Origin: Zelopaecilomyces penicillatus
Taxonomy: Eukaryota > Ascomycota > Sordariomycetes > Hypocreales > Pseudodiploosporaceae
Reading direction: 5' to 3'
DNA length: 64,000 bases
Assembly (NCBI GenBank): GCA_005765155.1
Contig: VCCP01000002.1
Coordinates: 4,402,001-4,466,000 of the forward strand
Under the pieces are notes generated by a model that saw only the letters and a list, made by a program, of their open reading frames with translations, was not told where the DNA came from and ran no database searches. Positions 58,313 through 64,000 of this stretch are shown here, piece by piece (the first letter of the stretch is position 1; each line of letters opens with the position of its first letter). Position numbers and translations under genes: made by a program.

Positions 58313-60787
58313 TTAGCTTTGTTTCACCAACCTATCAGTCTCGCCATCATCATCACTTTCTTCCTCTTCGTCATCATCCTCATCTTCATCATCCTCTTCC
58401 TCTTCATCTGTCTCCTCCTCTGATTCCTCCTCGGTCTCTTCACTCCCCTCTTCTGCTCCTTCCTCTTCCCCCAGCCAATCATCCAATGTCTTGGTGCCAA
58501 ACCCTTCCCCAAGCCCATTAGTCTTGCTCGGGGCTGCTTTGGCAGCATCATCGAGTCTTTCGCTGGCGGGTACTGCAGTCCTCTCTGCGTTGTCATAGCG
58601 AGATGGTGCGCTGCCAGGGTCTTGCTCACGTAGGCGGGGGTCTGGTTCCCTGCCTGCCTCGACCCAGGCGGGGAGAGTCTCATATCCCCTCAGACCGTGG
58701 ATGCCACTCCCGCCGGCTAGAACGAGAGTTGATGAGCCGAGAAGAAACCCCTTCCTTGACTCTGATGGGCTTGGGGCTTGGGGAGCTGGTTTAGGCGCAA
58801 GTAGCATCAGGGTTGCCAGCTGTGGCACCGCAAGCAAGGCGCGATACATTCGTGCTCGGTCTCGTAGATCGTATGAAGTATCATACCGAACTAGTAGGAG
58901 TACATATTCCCAGAGCTTTTCAACAGGATGCTTCTCAGGCTGCTGCGGTGGATCATCTTCGGCCGTTGTCTCTGTTTCTTGCTCGCTTTTCCGGTTGATA
59001 TGATGCAGATAGACCTTGGCGGCAAGAAGCAAAATCTGTCGTCTGGCGGCCTCTGACTCGTTTGCAAATTCTTTGAGAAGAATGCGCAAAACATCAGGGG
59101 CAATATTGTCCTCTCCGTTCAGACCCGAGAATTCACCAACCAACCAGATGATGGTTGCCCTAGCCTGAGGATCAGTCGCAGAATCCAAATTCTTCGCCAG
59201 ACGCACCACGGTCCCTACGTGTCCTTGTGCGTCCTGCTGGATTAGATGTCGGATGACTGTAAGAGATTCTGCCGCTAAATTTCCATCTAAACTGTTGATC
59301 TGCCCAAGGAGTAGCTTGAGACATCGTGGCGCTGTGGCAGTGTCCGCTTGCGCACAACGTCCAATGGCTCGTACAGCCTCCCTCACCAGCGCTTTATTTG
59401 AACCTTGTGAGAAGTGCTCTAGTTCTTTCAAAATGAGACTCTTTACATGTGTAGGACTATGAGGGAAGATGATCGTTAACACCTCAAGCTTGAGTTCCCA
59501 TACTGGTTCAGGATCAGTGGCCCTGACCAGGAAGTGACTCGCATATTTGACAAAGTCCAGGGGACGCATGAGGCAGACTGAGACAATATTGTACAGAGCA
59601 ACTTGCTGGATATCTTGCGCACCTCGTAAAAGTGCCATTAGGGGGCCAATCGCGAGCTTGAGGTAATCTGGGGTCCCAATGTCCGCGTAACATCTTGTGA
59701 CTGCGATAACAACTCCCGAATTCCGGCTTTGCAGTAGAGGTTTAATTCCATTCAAGAGAAGAGCCAAGTCGGGGTCGAGCGATGTCGCCACTGAAGGCTT
59801 GGAGCCTGTTGATTCGCTGTAGAAGTCATCAATGCTAGCTCCTCGAGACTCGGTAGAGGTTTGCGGTTGCGTCTTTTCTTGTTTCTGGGCCCGTCGAGGG
59901 AAGCATTTCCTCGCGTAGTATGCCATCAACCTCAGCGTGGACAACTGACTCCATTCGTCCATGTCTACAATCTTTCGAATCAGGCCGCGGTAATGCTCGT
60001 GAATCAAATCTATCCTCTTGGGGCAAATTTCCAAGAAGGCCGAGACAGCAGCACCAGCTACATAATACTGCTTGTCCCCCAACAAAGTCGACAGACAGTC
60101 CATCAAGATAGACGCCTGGCTTGGGTCAAGGCGATGACACTTGGGTATGGCAAGAGCGGCTGCCTTGCGCACATAGGGACTCATATCAGCAACACCCTTT
60201 TTGATGGCTAGCGAGACAATTTGGCTGATGACGGGCACACGTATCCCGGACATAGTCTTGAGGGCCAGCGCTCGCACTTGCGGGTTCGTATCGGAGAGAG
60301 ACTTTTGGATAGTATTGATGGAGAGCAGAGCAAGATCTGGCTCCTGTTCGGCATGGTGAATGAGGTAGATATACACAAGTTTCTTGATCTCGATGTTCGG
60401 TGAGGCCACATTCTTGACAACCGAGGAGAAGTATGGCAGTGTTTTATGGTTGCGGTACATCATCTGGGTTTTGAGAGAGACAGATTAGCAACATGCATCA
60501 CTTCGGCCCCAGCCAGCGAACCCCCCATGAACGCACTCACCGCGATGACACGCCGTAATCCCTCGAGAACCTCCCTATCATTCCGACTGTCAAGGAGCCT
60601 CCTCATCTGATTGCGGTCGAGGAGCTTGGAGCTAATGCTGATGCTGCGTGTGGCATGGGCGGCATCAAGGGTGAGCTCTCTCGCTGCGACAAATGGTTTA
60701 GCCTGGGCGACCAGCCGAGCAGAAATCCAAGATGTGACGGTACTTACCGGCCTCCATGAGGCTCGAGATCCTCGATATGGACTCCAT
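58313..60787 (-). CDS. apl6: AP-3 adaptor complex subunit beta
   Basis: Large subunit of the AP-3 coat that carries cargo from the Golgi to the vacuole. Minus-strand exons 60787-60748, 60683-60541, 60463-58313 encode 777 aa. Introns are GTAAGT...CGCAG and GTGAGT...CCAG. The start MESISRISSLMEA|ARELTLDAAHATRS is typical, followed by the N-terminal adaptin (HEAT-repeat) trunk: MMYRNHKTLPYFSSVVKNVASPNIEIKKLVYIYLIHHA and VRALALKTMSGIRV. The C-terminal third is a Ser/Gly/Lys-rich hinge that ends in a long Glu/Asp run, as in AP-3 beta chains. No appendage (ear) domain is seen, which is usual in fungi. The unbroken 717-codon last exon and the end at 58313 are well supported. Confidence 0.93.
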
Positions 60788-61358
60788 GATGGGCAGCCCG
60801 GTGTGCGTGTGTGCCGCTGTGGGCTTCGAGAGACGCTGCACACGAAACTCGGTGTCCTGGGTGTTGGAGGTTGCTTGCGGATGTGAGGTGGGAAATGACG
60901 TGTGTCTCCGAGACGGCCACTAATTACAGGTCTCTACGTTAGGAGCTTCAGGGCCTCCTGTGGTGCTTTAGTGAGCTAACATGGGCCTGAAGATCACCTA
61001 CTGTATAGGTATTCCTGCAGTGCCCCCCCCCCACTGTCGGATATATTAGTGGACATCGTCAATCCATGAACAGAATCCTGTAACTAGAATGGAGGGGCAA
61101 CTGAGCTATAGATTCATAATCTTTAACTTTGGCATCTCTTAATTATCTGACTGCGCACCGCCACTGTTTTCCAAGGGCCACGCTGGATACGGAATCTCTG
61201 TTCGATGAACCCTCATGACGAAGCTTAGATGCAGTTGCTAGTGAATCTCCATTTACATCAAAGTTGCCTTCAGATTCACAATCCGCCATGGACATGATTG
61301 AAGGATGAGATCGTATTGCCAAAACCAAGCCTAAAACCTATCAGAATGCTGGGAAATT
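60788..61358. other. Divergent promoter region, AP-3 beta / unknown gene
   Basis: 571 nt without a gene, AT-rich in the second half, with a short run of C at about 61023. Confidence 0.55.
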
Positions 61359-62117
61359 ATGACATCGCCTCCCAGACCAATTGTTCTCGGTCCAGCAACT
61401 CCTTCAGAGCTGCTCACATACATTATTGAAAATCACCGGTATCCAACAACCATTCTAGTAGGATGGCCAAAGCAGCAGTTCATCCAGGCTCTTGTCGAAG
61501 ACGTTGCACGACAGGTCGATGAGCAGGAACAGAATCAAGAGCAGGGTTACGAAGGGGGTGATATTTCCTCGCACCCCCTCGTCCGCTCGAGTCTACTTCA
61601 GACAGCTGTGTCGCGCCACATCCGCATGCTCTTTATCCCAACCGTCACTCATCTGCGCGCTTATCTCGGCACCTTTTCTGCCTCTGACTCTAAGATCCCC
61701 GCTCCACCGGTCCTCCCGAATCGTAACAACAACAAGAGCAGCATAGCTGTTGTCGGAAACACAAACAGCCCGCCCCTGCTGCTCGTTTACGGCTTCCTAG
61801 AAATTCACCGTGACGGCACGGAGTGGTCCGCCCAGGGCCTCAACACCTCAGCCGCGGGTCTCATAGAGAGCGCTATGAGGAACTCATTCAGGGCTGCCAT
61901 TGTGGAACCTAGAGGGGCTGTTAGCTTTGAGCGCTTGGATGAGTTTCTGAACCAGATTGTTCCCGTCCTAAACCTCGCCTCGGTCAAGAATGGGGCAGCT
62001 TGGAGTGGGCGGACAGTCTCCATTGGCAGAGTGCTTGGTCGATGGTTTGAATTTGATAACGAGCCTGCACCATCTTCACTAGAACGTGAAGATGAAGCGA
62101 TTGACTCGACGGTATAA
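61359..62117 (+). CDS. Uncharacterised conserved-looking protein (252 aa)
   Basis: Intronless 252-codon frame with ATG at 61359 (context AAATTATGA) and coding-like sequence throughout. Visible features: a hydrophobic strand TTILVGWPKQQFIQALVEDV, a Gln/Glu-rich loop, and HPLVRSSLLQTAVSRHIRMLFIPTVTHLRAYLG. After an Asn-rich loop comes PPLLLVYGFLEIHRDGTEWSAQGLN followed by a helix and RAAIVEPRG. The alternating buried strands and helices resemble a RecA-like core without a Walker A motif, as in the Shu/SWSAP1-type Rad51 accessory proteins, but this is speculation. It ends 189 nt from the convergent nuf2 gene. No function is assigned. Confidence 0.6.
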   Translation: MTSPPRPIVLGPATPSELLTYIIENHRYPTTILVGWPKQQFIQALVEDVARQVDEQEQNQEQGYEGGDISSHPLVRSSLLQTAVSRHIRMLFIPTVTHLRAYLGTFSASDSKIPAPPVLPNRNNNKSSIAVVGNTNSPPLLLVYGFLEIHRDGTEWSAQGLNTSAAGLIESAMRNSFRAAIVEPRGAVSFERLDEFLNQIVPVLNLASVKNGAAWSGRTVSIGRVLGRWFEFDNEPAPSSLEREDEAIDSTV

Positions 62118-62305
62118 TGAGTTTGTAAACGCAGAATTCTGTTCCTTAAATACTATAAATCGCCCCAACCCAATACAATAACTGTAGTTCCAAATGCGCC
62201 ATGACAATCGCCGCAAGGCCTCTTTACCCCAACGCCAGACCGTGGTATCATTTATCCCCTTTCCATTAATCATGACCTAAACAAAACAACACGCTCGTGA
62301 AATCG

Positions 62306-63811
62306 TTAATTGATGGCTTGCTCCATCTCAGTAATGTATAGCTTGATGTGTGCTTCCATTTTCAGGTACTCATCATGCGCCATGTGAACCTCATTTTCAA
62401 TGTTCTCTTTGAGGTCAAGCATCTATAAACCCCAAGTCAGTAATGTGTTTTTTCTTAATTCCCAGGTTTCGATGAAGAACATGGTCAAATGGGGTGAGAG
62501 AAAAAAAGGGAGGCGAAGGGGCAACTTTCGACTAACCTTCTTCTCCGTCTGCTCGATTCTAACCCTCCTTATCTCCATTTCCCTACCCTTGTCGGTATGC
62601 TCCTCAGTGAGCTTCTTGTGCACAGCACGCAATTCGTGCATTTTGTCCTTGGCCTCCTGGGCCTTTTGCGTGCTCTGCTGACGCAGCCTCTCTGTGCGTT
62701 CGTTCCACTTGCCTAGCTGCCGGCTGAGCATCGCCTCTGCCCTCTCCACCTCGCGGGCGTTTGTGTTCCTCTCTGAGAGCGCATCGCGCTGCTTGGCGTT
62801 CTTGGCCAGCTCCTCATCCGCTTTGCCCAATTCCGATGAGATTTCGTCTAGAATCTTGATACATGATGCCACGTCGGCCGTGACAACGGTAAATGAATCG
62901 GCAGAGGTTTGTAACGCGCGGGCACGGCGATCTAAAGCATCGATATGCACCTTGTCATTGTTTAATATTTCCCGGAGCTCCTTCAGGTTTTCCTGTAGTG
63001 TCGAAGGACTCTGGAGCATGTACGGGCGCAGCTTGGCACTCTCTTGTTTAAGCGTAATCTTTTCTTGAGCTCTTTGCTCCAGAGCCACTGTCAAGTCGCC
63101 CTTTTTCTGCTTTGCCTCCTCTAGACGTGTAGCGACTCTCTCCTGGTTCCGTCGTAGCTCTAGCAGGCGCTTCTTCAGGTCCTCGTTTCTCATTGTCTTC
63201 TCCCGCACCTGAGCCTCCATCGCCTTGCGATTACGCTTCATGGCGTCTAACCTGTTCTCATTCTCCTGGTTCTCCATATGCAAAGTTTCTATCCGATTCT
63301 TGGTCGATTCGGATTTGTTGTAATGTTCGTCAATCACACTCGTCTGGGACTCGCGAAATCTCACAAAGTTGATGAGGTAGCTGAAGATCTTGACGAGACG
63401 CTCGTACGTCGGCTTGTACAGGTCGTTGAAACTGAAATCGGTGATGCCGCACTCCAACAACAGCCGCCGCAGGGACACATAGAACCCCATCAGATTGCGC
63501 GTATCGGGAGGAATCACATCCGAAAATTCACCACAGATATCATCCGCAGCTGCCAGCATCGCCGGCTCAACAGTTTCCCTCGTGGCATTGAGAAGCAGTT
63601 CTGCAAACCATTCGAATATTTGCTGAACGTGCGCGGGATTGGGTTTCTGCAGGTCGGCAATGGTGAAGTTGATGCCAATGTCTGTGATGCACCCAACAAT
63701 CTCCCGGTCGGGGAGTCGCATAAACGCGTCGGCTTCCTCCTCTTTCTTTCGCGAGCGGGACTGTGTCTGCTGCGAGGTAGGGATGATGCTCATTCTAGAA
63801 TTGTATGCCAT
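62306..63811 (-). CDS. nuf2: Kinetochore protein Nuf2 (Ndc80 complex)
   Basis: Subunit of the Ndc80 complex that couples kinetochores to microtubules. Minus-strand exons 63811-62537 and 62422-62306 encode 463 aa; the intron 62423-62536 starts GTTAGT and ends TTATAG. The N-terminal calponin-homology domain (residues about 25-150) shows AFMRLPDREIVGCITDIGINFTIADLQKP and the TRNLMGFYVSLRRLLLECGI segment. From about residue 150 the rest is coiled coil (ENQENENRLDAMKRNRKAMEAQ and similar). The last exon adds MLDLKENIENEVHMAHDEYLKMEAHI and ends at TAA 62306, with a typical C-terminus. Start at 63811 is the first ATG; an alternative is 63793 (MSIIPT). Confidence 0.93.
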
Positions 63812-64000
63812 CTTGATGAATAATCTTTTGCTGTACTGTCCAGAGTGATGCGGTCGACTCTTGTCGCAAATGTACAGTTGGTGATGGTTGGTGGCCTTTG
63901 GTTGTGACGAAATTCACCCCTCCAGAGTCTGGTACCTATCTTGTCTGGCTGCGCTAACCAGTAAACACCCGAACACGTTGCTGCGGAAACATTTCAACCC

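Overview
This window is nuclear DNA of a filamentous ascomycete, most likely a Sordariomycete and probably Hypocreales. The support is: short (about 50-270 nt) GT-AG introns with CTAAC/CTGAC-type branch points, fungal-only families (Msb1/Mug8, Rdi1, Bqt4, Zn2Cys6 regulators, RTA1, Egh16/MAS-type secreted proteins, Ppg1), an intron-containing tRNA-Thr, and an AT-rich transposon block that looks RIP-mutated. Genus cannot be read from the sequence. All gene models were built by hand from reading frames, splice sites and remembered family motifs. No database search was run.

Layout. 1-40 kb is a normal mosaic of housekeeping and accessory genes: Msb1-like RhoGAP-fold protein (5' truncated by the window edge), Rev7/Mad2B, a small GXWXG/DUF4334 protein, a probably broken gene at 7.4-7.9 kb, a zinc alcohol dehydrogenase, proteasome regulator PI31, importin Kap114, an NCS1 Fur-type permease, tRNA-Thr(AGU), an MFS exporter, a Zn2Cys6 regulator, a glycine-rich Egh16/MAS-like secreted protein, a zinc-knuckle protein, phosphatase Ppg1 and RhoGDI. 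49-64 kb returns to ordinary genes: Bqt4-like KilA-N nuclear-envelope protein, 3-hydroxyisobutyrate dehydrogenase, an RTA1-family membrane protein, AP-3 beta, an unrecognised conserved-looking protein, and kinetochore Nuf2.

The most interesting part is 40.2-49.06 kb. A piggyBac-like DNA transposon sits between TTAA sites that lie inside a 34-bp perfect inverted repeat. Its transposase frame (about 636 codons after the insertions are removed) is net in frame but full of stops. It was hit twice by the same Ty1/copia family: a complete 6255-bp element (453-bp LTRs, CCTTT target duplication) and a solo LTR (475 bp, CTATT target duplication). The copia element keeps a single gag-pol frame of about 1569 codons with roughly twenty stops. 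It has lost its start codon and the RT catalytic aspartates through G-to-A changes, and has a primer-binding site complementary to the anticodon arm of initiator tRNA-Met (half-tRNA priming, as in Drosophila copia and yeast Ty5). The LTRs carry an internal ~23-nt repeat array that differs in copy number between copies.

Functional links are modest. Two Rho-GTPase regulators (Msb1-like, Rdi1) act on polarity. The MFS exporter and the Zn2Cys6 regulator are divergent neighbours. Rev7, Bqt4 and Nuf2 act in chromosome maintenance. There is no obvious secondary-metabolite cluster.
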